A stretch of 64,000 nucleotides of DNA from Chrysomallon squamiferum (taxonomy: Eukaryota > Mollusca > Gastropoda > Neomphalida > Peltospiridae): contig CM022665.1 in the NCBI GenBank assembly GCA_012295275.1, forward strand, positions 33,972,022 to 34,036,021. Reading direction: 5' to 3'. The notes under the pieces were generated by a model that ran no database searches, was not told the DNA's origin, and saw only the letters and a list, made by a program, of their open reading frames with translations. The position numbers were made by a program, and so were the translations under genes. Of the stretch, positions 13,690 to 24,369 are shown one piece after another (positions within the stretch are counted from its first letter, which is position 1; each line of letters opens with the position of its first letter).

Positions 13690-13765
13690 TATTCATTAAC
13701 CTGTAAAAACAGCAGTGTGTGAAATATTTCATGCTGCAACTTTGTAATTTTATATTTTTCAACAT
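13690..13765 (+). repeat. Dispersed 76-bp repeat, copy 1
   Basis: Bases 13690-13765 match 34650-34725 at roughly 90 percent with one small indel. Shared landmarks are ATTCATTAACCTGTA, ACAGCAGTGTGTGAAAT and TTTCATGCTG, then a CTTTGTAATTT core. Both copies sit next to CATA/CA-rich microsatellite DNA. It is probably part of a mobile-element family, possibly a SINE tail; the family is not identified. Confidence 0.75.
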
Positions 13766-13836
13766 GTGCTACACTCAATCACACACAAACACACAACAGA
13801 AACATACATATTCAGAAACAGGTACACATACATATA

Positions 13837-13905
13837 CAGTCAAACCTATCTATTATGGCCACTCACTGAAGTAAGCAATATTGCTTGCCATAGACAGGTG
13901 GTTGT
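13837..13905. mobile_element. Short DNA-transposon terminal remnant (hairpin)
   Basis: After a TA, the sequence CAGTCAAACCTATCTATTA resembles terminal repeats of TA-inserting DNA transposons (CAGT-AAACCT-CTATTATGGCC type). An imperfect inverted copy (CATAGACAGGTGGTTG) follows, around a perfect central palindrome AAGCAATATTGCTT. No transposase is present. Family assignment is from the look of the terminus only. Confidence 0.4.
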
Positions 13906-13935
13906 CACACAGAGTACATGAAATATATTTTAATA

Positions 13936-14095
13936 ACAAATTTATTATGATTGTTATTATTATTATTACTGTTATTACTATTACTTTTATTATTGTTATT
14001 ATTATTACTTTCATTATTGTTGTTTATTATTAGTAGTAGTAGTAGCAGCAGTAGTAGTAGAAATAGTACTTTTTTAATTGTTATTTATTATTATC

Positions 14096-14137
<42 letters not shown>

Positions 14138-14180
14138 GTTGTTGTTATTATTATTGTTATTATTGTTATTATTGTTATTT
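13936..14180. repeat. Imperfect (ATT/GTT/AGT)n array abutting the last splice acceptor
   Basis: About 245 bp of ATT units with GTT and AGT/AGC interruptions run directly into the TTATTTAG acceptor of the exon at 14183. The array takes the place of an ordinary polypyrimidine tract. Confidence 0.9.
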
Positions 14181-14182
14181 AG

Positions 14183-14296
14183 GTTTCGGATGACAGAGTG
14201 GTAAGCTGCAGTGAAGATGGAACAATAAGAATCTGGGATTTTCGACCATCCAAGACACCCAAAAAGTCAGAAAAGGAAAAGGAAGAAAATTTATAA
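14183..14296 (+). CDS. WD40-repeat protein, terminal coding exon with stop
   Basis: The acceptor AG is at 14181-14182; 37 codons follow and TAA is at 14294-14296. Joined in phase 0 to the 2229 exon, GHKGPVRDVG continues as VSDDRVVSCSEDGTIRIWDF, a textbook last WD40 blade: GH start, S-C-S-E-D-G-T turn with the structural Asp, and WD end. The remaining 17 residues (RPSKTPKKSEKEKEENL) are a charged Lys/Glu tail, probably disordered. The C-terminus is therefore the propeller itself plus a short tail. Family identity remains open because most of the protein lies upstream of the window. The 11.9 kb intron before it and the microsatellite-embedded acceptor are unusual. Confidence 0.88.
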   Translation, partial: VSDDRVVSCSEDGTIRIWDFRPSKTPKKSEKEKEENL

Positions 14297-15291
14297 AATG
14301 AATATGACATGAAGACGTTAGTTATTTGTTGAAATTTCTGATTTAAAAAAAAAAAAAATGTTATGTTAATTTTAATTTCTACATGTACTAAATCACATTT
14401 CAAAACAAAATATGTTTATCAAATGTCAAATATTCAGATATTTATTTATTTATTATTATTATTATATATATACATATATATATATTTTTTTAATATAATA
14501 ATTGTTATTTATAATAATTTGTAATGATAATACATTTGTGCTAATTACAAGCAAGAATTGTTTCATAATCGCCTTGCTGTAAAGAATAACCATGGTACTT
14601 GGAGCATGACAGGCAATAAGAAATACAGAGTTCATTGTGAAGATTTTATACTGTTTCTGATTTTAGCTTCTTTTCATTTGAAACTTTATGAACTAATTTT
14701 ATAATCAATTTAAAAAAAGAAGAAGAAAATTAACACAGCAAGTAAAGGAATAAAAATGACTCTGTTAACATGAAATGTTACTGTCTTGATAACAAATATT
14801 TCATCTGATTAATTATTCTTAGATCTTTATTGCTTCAATTTTGAACATTATGAATTAACAAAAAGTAAAAAAGAAAGATATTGGCACAGTTGTTTTCACT
14901 GAAATGAATTGATATTTAAAATTAAACATCAAACAAAAGAAGAGGTAATACCAGACCTCTTAACAGGTGATCTTTATTTACCACAGAACTGCCATTTTGT
15001 GAAGAGCAATTTGAACATGTGTGGATAAGAAGAACAAAAATTTCTAAGAACTGATGTCATCAGATGGCCAAACATTCAGCTGTGATTTTTTGTTTTCTTC
15101 CATGAAAAAAAGATGACAAGTAATTTGCTTAATGGAATTTTTTATATGTATATTTTTAAGATTCTTGTTTAGTAGTTGAAAAGTTTGGTTTTTTCTTTTG
15201 GTAGCATAACTAGAGGATTCCATGATGAATCAGAACAATTCGAAACTGCTAAAAATATAAATATATGCAAAATTATTTTGATTGTAAAGAC

Positions 15292-15415
15292 TCTCTCACT
15301 CTCTCTATCTCAGTGTCTCTCTCAGTTTCTCTCTCTATTTCTCTATATCTTCCATTGTTTGTTTTTTCTCTTTCTCTTCTTGCTCTCTTTTTTTTTCTCT
15401 CACTCTGTGTGCGTA
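15292..15415. repeat. CT-rich low-complexity tract
   Basis: An imperfect TCTC-rich run of about 120 bases, visible directly. Confidence 0.8.
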
Positions 15416-15446
15416 TGTCTTTATGACTGAATGTCTTTTGTATTAA

Positions 15447-15450
<4 letters not shown>

Positions 15451-15481
<31 letters not shown>
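15451..15481. repeat. (TG)n(TA)n microsatellite
   Basis: A short TG run followed by about 13 TA units. Confidence 0.9.
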
Positions 15482-16019
15482 TCTATTTATTATGGTTTAA
15501 TGTTTATATTTTACAATAGATGTTAAAATCTATGATTTATTTATTTTATAGATTCTAATCTAACCAACTGTCTTTAAAGTCAAAACATGATTACATATCT
15601 ATCTAATTTTTGCCTTCATATATTTCTCATTCAAGATGAGAATATTTTTCTGTTTATTAATAAATATGAAGTAATTTTTTACAAGAAATATAAACAAAAT
15701 ATTTGTTTACAGGGTAATAATACTTGTTCCACCATATGCACCAGGGGGCATGCAGTGTATTAACTAGTGTGTTAATAAATAAATAAATAAACTAACTAAT
15801 AATACATGTTCACTTGACATTCTTATTCTAGGTTACCTTTGTTTGATTTATTCGTATTAGTCTGTGCATATGTATACAAACATATATTATGCAATTGATA
15901 TGTGATTATTAATAGCACAAAACTGTAAAGATAATTGTATACCAAAGTATACTGGTATATCTTTAAAACACTGACATGAATATGTATATGTGTCTGTGTA
16001 TATATATATAAATATTTCA

Positions 16020-16440
16020 GTTTCAGTATATATTTTTTGTCACAGTTTGTTTTTACAAAATTTAAGTTTTAATATGTAGTTGTATTTGAAATAGTTAATT
16101 TTACCTATCTTTTGTTTATCACAATTTGTTTTTGAAATAGTTAACATATATTTTATCACTATTTGCGTTGACATTTTTAAGTTTGATTTTTTTTTCTCTA
16201 ATATTAAGTTTTAATATATATATTTTATCACAATTTGTTTCTAAATATTCTGGTTTGAATATGTATCTTTTATCTGTATAGCTTAAAATATATGTTTAAA
16301 TATATGTCTGTTAGCACAGTTAATATTTTAAATATTTGAGTTTGAAGGTGTATCATTTATTTATGAAATATTTCAGTTTATAAATATATCTTTTATTACA
16401 GTTTATTTTTTTAATATTTTATTTTAAATGTATGTTTTGT
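16020..16440. repeat. Degenerate AT-rich tandem array (about 8 units)
   Basis: Variants of TATATTTTATCACAATTTG followed by AAATATTT and AGTTT recur at about 16027, 16108, 16146, 16216, 16300, 16350 and 16383. Spacing varies between roughly 35 and 80 bp. It looks like an old, decayed minisatellite. Confidence 0.55.
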
Positions 16441-17483
16441 ATTCATTTACAAGTTCTGAAAAAAACAAGGGTATTACTTCCAGGGAATAGTTTATCTTTA
16501 GTTATTCTAGGGTAAAATATATTAATCCAGAAAATATATTTAGAATACTAATTGTGAATTATAATTATTTTTTAATATTTTACATTTGTATTTTATATAA
16601 TGTATAAACATTAAAATACTGGTCTCAGTGTTCATGTGTCTCTTTTATTTATTTATTAATTTATTTGTTTATTTATTTACTTACTTACTTTTTTATTTAT
16701 TACTATTTTTGTTCTGTATTGCTTCATAAATGTTAAAGTAAGTTATTAGATGTAAATACATAAACATAAACACAATTTTGTTACTCGTACACACATGACA
16801 CACCCATGCAAACACAATATAATCATTTATATTTTTAGTATTCTTTGTATTAAATATTACTGTGATAATTATAGTTTTTATAGTTCAGTAGATATTCCAA
16901 TTACATGCCTGGGTTTGATCTTGCTGCCCATGGCATACATTTTTGTGGTTTATTAATCCTGCTAGGGTGTTATATTTAAAACAAATTCTTTGAGTTAACC
17001 ACAGTTTATATATTTTTATTGTCACTGTTTCTAAGTTACTCCTATTAATAATATTACATAATATGTGCTTAGTTAATTGTGGTTTTACTGTAGTATTCAA
17101 TAGTTCATATATATTTTCCGGAATATTTTACTTCAATTTTGAAGCTTAAACATTAATAGTACTGTGTACATAGCACTAACAGAGTGAAAAATAAAAAAAT
17201 AAAATTACAATTTATTTTATTTTATTTATACTGCTGGAATTAATAATCTACATATGCACATTTATAAAAGTTATTGACAAAACTTATTAAGCAAAAGAAG
17301 ATATTATTAATTTATTATTTATTTATTTAAGATCTTAATATGTTTTCAGAAATTAAAATTTTAAGAGATGTTATATTGCTTGTAATTAATAATGAGACTA
17401 CATTTGTATTTTTAAAAATGTTTTGCTGATTTTTTCCTGTAATACAGTTACTACATTCTTGGTGTACTTTTAAGGTGATATTA

Positions 17484-17489
17484 AATAAA
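17484..17489 (+). terminator. Candidate poly(A) signal AATAAA
   Basis: Canonical AATAAA followed within 60 bases by a TTTGTTTGTTTTCTTG-type T/GT-rich stretch. It lies about 1.1 kb before the rise in CpG density. An earlier AATAAA at 14749 is an alternative. Confidence 0.35.
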
Positions 17490-17542
17490 ACTGCTGAATT
17501 TTGTTTGTTTTCTTGTTATTTGTATTTTTGTTCTTCTTCTTC

Positions 17543-17543
<1 letters not shown>

Positions 17544-17578
<35 letters not shown>

Positions 17579-17582
17579 TTTT
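17544..17582. repeat. (ATT)n microsatellite
   Basis: About 11 ATT units after a TTC run. Confidence 0.9.
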
Positions 17583-18066
17583 TAAGTTTAATTTAATGAA
17601 AGTAGATTAAACTGTTTTTGCCAAAGTCTGTGTTACAAAAGTTTTGTGAGATAGTAGGAACAAGAAACTACAGACTTGTGTCTGATGAAGATTTTAATGT
17701 CAAACTTTATGGATGGATAATACATCAAATGCTCCTTTCAGTTGAAGACAATTTTATGAACTTGTACATTAAAAAAGGTATTCACCATTAAAAGGAGTGT
17801 AGTATTTAATGTAGTATAGTATTTAACACGTGGTATGGTGCATAATTTAGGTATCAGTTACTTATTTCCATAAATGTTAGATTAGAAAAAAATGTGGGCT
17901 TTCTCAAATTTAATCTCAAATGATGAACAGATGAATGAGTAAGGAAATTAAATAATATAAAACCAGACCTATTAAAAATAACTGTATTTTTAGCTGTTCA
18001 GAAAAAGTATAAATTTTATGTGCATATCTATGTGCAGGAATAGTTAAATAACAGCAAAAATATAAT

Positions 18067-18090
18067 AAAAAAAAAAAAAAAAAAAAAAAA
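18067..18090. repeat. Poly-A run (24 A)
   Basis: Uninterrupted adenines in intergenic DNA. No adjacent retroelement was recognised. Confidence 0.9.
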
Positions 18091-18539
18091 TCCTTTTCTT
18101 TTCCAGATAAAACCAAATCTTTTTACAGTAATGTTAAAATTAGAGCTTTTAAAGTTAGTATTATTTTGTCTATAAAAACAAATCTTTGATCTCAGAGTAA
18201 AAATAACAAACAAACAAAATTTTAAATTAAATTTAAAATAAATAAATAAATATATAAAATAATGAAAACAATCATAATTTAAATTTATTATTAATTTTTG
18301 GACTTTGAGAAAAAAACAAAAAAAACAGTAGCTGAAGCATATTCCAGAAGAAGAAAAAAACAAATAATAATAATAAAATAAAATAAACATCCACAAGCAA
18401 ATCAACCATGAATGTCTACAGTCACATTTAACTGTACAAATATTTTACAAACAGCCTGAAACAATGACCATTCAAAGGTATTTAATGAAGCTTCTTCTTT
18501 TTTTTCTCTTTTTTTCTTTCAATTCTTGTACTTATATTT

Positions 18540-20128
18540 ATCTAATCAAGTTGTTGTTTCCTGATTATTTGATCAGTTATCTATTTTAGTACGTCAAGCA
18601 GCGACAAAGTTACCTAAAATATTTGGCGTTCTAATTCCAGAAAATTAAATCAAAATATTGTAGCAAATTGTTTCTGATATCCAAGGTTTACACAGGCGCC
18701 ACGAATTTCTCAAAAAAGATCCCGAACATATTGGAATGATGACATTTTTGTAAGCAAAGTATTAGAAAGATTTAACATATAGACCAGAAAGCACAACATT
18801 AATATCCAGTACTTTTAGATACGTACAATATTTGCATAGAATATTGCAGAATATGTTGTTATTGTCAGTTACGTTTAACGTACGGGGCAGATAACTTTTA
18901 ATTAATGCCGACTGACGTTAAGGAAAGGAGTCTTTAAGAATTTACAATATGAAAAATATTTTACCCTCTATTCACTCCAAAAATAAATCTGCATCGTAGG
19001 CGTAAAGGGTTTCTATTTTTATGATGGAGAATGCAGGTTGAAATTTATCCGAATTTATAACTGTTAAACAAAAATGCATGAATCTCACTAATATTTATTC
19101 ACATTTGAAAACGATCAAATACAAGCCATTTGGGTTGAAAATGAATATTTTCAAAACTTTTAAAATCACTAGTCCTCTCATTGTCATGAAGAATGAATTA
19201 AATGCACGGTGAAATAATTTTTTTTAGACTGCATTATTTTACCCGCACATCTTCATTGGTTTTGCAAGATTGCTGTGGAGGAAAGGATAATTGTTCGGTA
19301 TCCTTGTTTTAAAAACAAATTAAAAGAAGAAGAAAATAAAATATTAGTAAAAATGCTATCAGTACAAACCAACTATTCAAAAAAAAAAAAAAAAAAAAAA
19401 AAAAAACAGAAATCTACATTGATACCATTTCTACAGATCTATTGAAATATTTGGATAATCTATTAATGTTTGGATAATCTATTAAATACACTTTTTAAAG
19501 ACAATATACACCTATGATAAAACAAATACACCCTAAAGTGATAAGAAAATATACATATTAGAACGATAAGGAATCTCTGTAACATTTATCTGTATATAAT
19601 GTTCATTGTTGACGTTTTCAAATGAATCTTCCCATTTTTTTTCGTTGGCTGTGACATTTGTCAGACAGTATTGATGATTCACCAGAAAACAACACAGTAT
19701 TTAAATATGAAGGCTGTTTCTCTAAATTATAGTAATTTCCTATTCATCTTACACTGTTTGACAGCCTTTGTCAACTTATCATTAGTTGGTTATTTGTGGA
19801 ATTACCTGGTATTTATGACATACCATCGTATATGTAATTTGACCTTGACATTCGTGAAACAAACTGCATAGTCATTGTTTTTAAAAGTCCAAGAATAGCT
19901 ATGTTTTTTAAAGACCTTTGGTTGAGTTGTAATAATATTATTATTCATTTTTAAGAAATTACTGTTACCGCCGGATCTGTTAATATGTAAGGGTTTACTT
20001 CAGGAAACTGTCAAACACCACTCCATAATTTTAAATACAAAAGTATGGAATGTCATTGCTGAACATACATTTTAAAGTGAAATAAAGTTCATAAGGCCTA
20101 AAAGGAAGAAATACTGGACAGTTAAAAC

Positions 20129-20160
<32 letters not shown>

Positions 20161-20340
20161 GACGTTTAGTGTGTATTTAATATCAATATTTGAGTATTAA
20201 AAAAAATCTGCCACAAACAAAAGTTATTTATTTTTCGAATTTTACAATCGGAAATGAAATAAACAGAATCACTCAGAAGACAATATAAATTTCAGAATGA
20301 AATTTATTTATTTATTTATTTATTTATTTATCTATTTATA

Positions 20341-20387
<47 letters not shown>

Positions 20388-20400
20388 CAAAGAATTGTTA
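18540..20400. other. Intergenic DNA, no gene seen
   Basis: CpG becomes frequent from about 18590 onward. A 28-A run lies at 19379-19406 and a short tandem TTTGGATAATCTATTAA duplication at about 19450-19485. Microsatellites are (AAT)n at about 20130-20158, (TTTA)n at 20297-20335 and (ATT)n at 20340-20388. The ORFs are short and unrecognised. Confidence 0.6.
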
Positions 20401-20990
20401 TCAGTTGTTTTTTCTCCCGCATATTGTAGACTTTCGTTCTGTATACTACCGCTTCTTTTCAATTCTTCAAACAGTGCCAAAAGTGTTATTTTCAACCCGA
20501 ATTGTTAAATCGTTTATTTAAGTTTTTCCTCCTCTCAGAGTTAAATGTTTTTCTGGCTATCGCAGATGTAGATCGCATATGTTTCGCATCTTCTGTGGGC
20601 AAAATTAATTTAGCTACGTTACTGTTCAGTTTGCAAGACTGGTACATACATTTGCTCCTATCGGTGTCTGCTGCCGGTGATCTCAGCGCGCAGCGTAACG
20701 TCATCTAAGGCAATTAACCACTTGTTGACGTTAACCGGTGTATGACGGCGACACGTGAAACGGCGCTCAAGTCGGTATGGTGCCTATTACTGATGCCTAT
20801 TTGACTGATGTTTTTCTTAATGATGGTTAAATCATTTACTGTTGATTTCCCAGCCTAAAAATCCAGGAAGTACGTCGTGAGCTGTCACTCAACAAGGGGT
20901 CACGCTGATTGTAGCATTCTTACGACATACGATACGTTTTGCACGTGATAATTTTAACGTTGGCCGCCTAAAATCTTGAAAGGTATGTAA
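20400..20990 (+). promoter_or_regulatory. CpG-rich promoter-like island with a possible first-exon donor
   Basis: CpGs cluster strongly between about 20670 and 20970. A TAACGTCAT CRE-like site lies near 20696 and CACGTG at 20942-20947. A good donor GAAAG|GTATGT follows, with the cut after 20982. Overlapping ORFs of about 70 codons on both strands carry no known domain. It could be an unmethylated promoter with a non-coding first exon on the + strand. Evidence is motif-based only. Confidence 0.3.
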
Positions 20991-20999
20991 TCATTCTTA

Positions 21000-21050
21000 T
21001 TAATTTAAAAAATATTTTATATGTGTGTATATATATATTTGTGTCAGACC

Positions 21051-21093
<43 letters not shown>

Positions 21094-21176
21094 CCAATAA
21101 TAAAAATAATAATGAACTAAGAAAATTTCATTAACGATATCTAATTTTTATCTCTCTCAGATTTGAGGGGCAGATC

Positions 21177-21208
<32 letters not shown>

Positions 21209-21656
21209 GTTGGAAATTTTGATCGCAGGGTTTTACCAGTATGAAAAAGCAGATTTATAAAAATAGTCTTTGTTAGACGTGTGGTAAATTTAGCCAGCTC
21301 CCAACCCTCGTCGACCTTCTGTGTATCCGTGCATGAGATAGGGTAAAATTATAGTTACAGTCATCTTACAAATTATTATTATTATTATTACTATGAATTA
21401 CCGAGTGTTGATATAAAAGGTGAGATAACACTTTTAAACTTTAAATAAAAAATTGGATATGACTAATAAATCAAAAAATAATTTTAAAAAAGATCTATAT
21501 CATCTCTTGAATATTATACCGCTGATAAAGCTTATAATTATATTTCAGATAAACATGAAATAGCAAATAATAAAGATAAACATAAAAATAAAAATGTAAT
21601 TTTAGTATCATTGTATTTAGTTGATATATTTTATATTTACTTTTTAAACAGAGAAC

Positions 21657-21690
<34 letters not shown>

Positions 21691-23652
21691 TTATTATAAT
21701 AACAATACGTTAGTGTACAAAATTTCAGTATTAGCGAGGTAGGCGCTGCAGTAACTGACAGCCTAAATCCTTCGAGTAAACAACAGACATTTTTTTTTTT
21801 TTTTTTTTTTTTAAGTGTACAACATCATTCTTTACAGAAGAATATCCACGATAACTACATCAACAGATCACTCAGTTTCGTCAGGACAGCTTGTACTGTT
21901 GAAGTGTAACAGAAAAAGTATGATTGATTGATTATAACCACCAAATCTGAAATATATATTTGGTAGTCATCAAACTCATGATCATATCTTTTAAATCACA
22001 GTTAGTCTCCTGGTCATTAATCATATACTATAAAGCGAAAATTACAATTAATTATAACACCAAATAATCTTATTCGACCATGAAACATCATTCTAAACAG
22101 CTTTACAAAAAAAAAAAAAAAAAAAAAAATGAAGAAGAAGAAGACGAGATAAGACTTAAAGTTCATCGAGAACAAGAAAAATGTAGTCAAGCGATATACC
22201 AATGCGTAAGTACGTACGTGATTATATGAAATTACTGAAGTAACGGCTGGTGGTCAAAAATATAAATCAATAGTTGCAAATCATTTAAATATTTAAAACA
22301 GTTTTATTTATACTAACCTGGATGACACAAAAATAATTACACAGAGTGTCATCCACTGTTGCTACTTTTTATTTATTTATAATATTCAAATTCAACACGG
22401 AAAGAAAAGCCAAAACTTACATGGGTGCAAAGTATTTAATGTGAGGCTACACAAACTAGCAGAAAAATGTGTGATAGTGAATTGGCGCGGTGTTTAAGAG
22501 CTTGTATTTAGCTGCCACATGGCGGTAAGTTTGAAATGAGGTAATCATTATTCGTTTTCGAACACAGATATGGATGTAATAGAAACAATGAACTGGAAAC
22601 GAGATGCGGATGAAGAAATAACTATGTGTTTTTCTTTCGGGGTGGCGAAACAAAGCAAGTCGCATTATAGTTGAATTTGATGCATCCGTTTCCTTTTTGC
22701 GCCAACACTTTTTAAATCAGTACACGTAGTGCCGTGTCAGAGCGTTCATTCGTGGAGAAATGGAGACACTTCGTTTCTCATCTTGATTCACGTGGAGACC
22801 ACACAGTAGCAACGCGAAACATGTATCACGAAATGGATAGAAATATACAGGATGTGCACCATCTGAACCATTGTCCAGGAACAATACAGGTGTTAGAGAT
22901 TGCAACTATAGATGCAGCCAGTCAACTTTACTACTTTTGAAAGCACATCTCAGAAATGTTTAACTCATAAACACCATGTACACATTAAACTAAACACACA
23001 CACACACAAGCAAACTCATTAACAAACGTTTCCCATCAGTTGTTTCATTATGAGTACTATATCCATGTAAACTTTGATCGTACCTTTCACTTAAAAATCA
23101 CAAACAGAATCGTATATGTGATTTTTACATGTCCAGCTAAAGAGAGAGAGAGAGTGTGTGTGTGTGTGTGTGTGTATTATTAAACTTCTTTAATTTACTC
23201 TGTGTTTGTTTTGAATCAAAATATGCAAATCAGATAATTAATGGGTTTTTTTTTTTGTTCGTTAGGAGGTTTTAGGAGGGTTTTTTGTTTTGTTTTGGTT
23301 TTTTCTTCAGGTTCGCTCTCTCTCTCTCTCTCTCTCTTCAGTCTTCTCCAGACATTCTTTTTTTATTTTATTTTTATTTTTATTTTTAATTTTTTATTGT
23401 TTTCTCTTTTATTCCTGCTCTCAGTTGGGGACATATACAATAATACAGTATATCACAAGTTTTCCTTCAGATATTGTTTCATCAGTGTTGTTGTTATTAA
23501 TAATATACTTGATCCTTTCAGTTTAATGAAATCGGTTTTATGTGGAAACAAAATATTAAAAGACAGTATCTAAATGAAAGAAATCATTTGTGATCAAACA
23601 TCTCAGATGAGGATTTTCGATTATATATTTAAGTATTTACTCAGTGTTTTCC

Positions 23653-23699
<47 letters not shown>

Positions 23700-24134
23700 A
23701 TGTTTAGGTTTTCTTGTTGTTTGATATATATATATTTAGCTATAAGCGAGGGTATAATGATGTTCAAAGTGAAAAGATACAAAGGTTTGTTTTTAATCTT
23801 TATAAAATCCACAGTTTCCGAAACTGAAAGATTCTGAGAGAGATTCAGTCATACGAAAGCCACTCTCGGGTTTTGCAATTATTTCTTTTTTAACCTGTAC
23901 AGTTTTACGTTTATACTTTCCACCATCATTATCGCTTTCATTTTTTTGTTTTCTTGGGCGTCATATTGGATAGGGGATAATAAAAAAATATACACATAAA
24001 AGTAGCAACTCTTCAAAAAATGCGAGCGCACAATCTCAGTGCAAAATCTACTGAGCTGCAACTGCGTATCGAAGACTAAAGGCTCTAATTCATGATATAT
24101 ATTTGCTATAGGGCATACCTATAATCCTTACATT
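21000..24134. other. Intergenic DNA, homopolymer and microsatellite rich
   Basis: No gene recognised. It contains (ATT)n at 21056-21092, a 29-T run at 21180-21208, poly-A at about 21670-21690, poly-T at about 21790-21812, and a 23-A run at 22107-22129. There is GA/TG dinucleotide repeat at about 23141-23175, (CT)n at about 23313-23338, and a 35-T run at 23657-23691. A more complex CpG-containing segment at 22440-22930 has an ORF on each strand with no recognisable domain. Confidence 0.6.
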
Positions 24135-24260
24135 GACCTCGGTTTTGACGTAAGCATCTATTCTTAACTTTACTAGATGTTGATGTCAAAACCGACGTCG
24201 CGTCGGTTCGTAATCCGATTTGTTCGTGCTTCGAGGCGTTCGTAACCCGAGGTTCCACTA
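24135..24260. mobile_element. Tigger-like MITE remnant with a strong hairpin
   Basis: Arms 24135-24158 and 24176-24199 are inverted repeats of 24 bases with only a few mismatches (core TCGGTTTTGAC), around a 17-base loop. The following DNA ends in GTAACCCGAGGTTCCACTA; read on the other strand this is TAGTGGAACCTCGGGTTAC, very like the pogo/Tigger terminal repeat. TA bases lie at the boundary. There is no coding sequence. The other terminal repeat is not evident. Confidence 0.55.
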
Positions 24261-24311
24261 TTAAACCGTTATTGTCATTTGGTGGTTATTTATATCAATA
24301 AATCGTTAAAA

Positions 24312-24369
24312 ACATGCGCGTGCGTGTGTGCATGTGTATGTGTGTGCGTGTGCGCGCGCGTGCGCGCGC
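24312..24369. repeat. Alternating purine-pyrimidine tract (TG/CG/CA)
   Basis: Fifty-eight bases of strict purine-pyrimidine alternation, including runs of CG. Such DNA favours the left-handed Z form. It is visible directly. Confidence 0.9.

Larger units (their letters stand above)
2317..14182 (+). other. Large (11.9 kb) last intron of the WD40 gene
   Basis: It begins GTGAGT and ends in an AG at 14181-14182. Most of it is AT-rich, CpG-poor filler: A/T homopolymers near 3809-3830, ATT arrays at 4798-4893 and 5922-5960, TTTA/ATT at 7325-7385, and purine or T tracts at 10030-10130. Exceptions are complex, non-repetitive segments at 7555-8800, 9540-9960 and 10500-10900, a transposon-end hairpin at 13837-13905, a dispersed repeat at 13690-13765, and the terminal ATT array. 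The many short ORFs in it are unrelated to any protein I know and are treated as chance. Confidence 0.75.
14297..17489 (+). other. Probable 3' UTR / downstream transcribed region
   Basis: This stretch is non-coding and CpG-poor like the introns upstream. AATAAA occurs at 14749-14754 and again at 17484-17489. The later signal is followed by T/GT-rich DNA (17498-17545), as expected downstream of a cleavage site. Either site could end the transcript, giving a 3' UTR of about 0.45 or 3.2 kb. It holds a CT-rich tract, a TA array and a degenerate tandem array. Confidence 0.35.

Noticed and set aside
2229-14296. Assignment of the WD40 gene to WDR41
   Set aside because: SCSEDGTIRIWDF resembles a WDR41 segment, but in WDR41 that segment is internal, with a long C-terminal part after it. 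Here the protein ends 17 residues later and the preceding blade differs.
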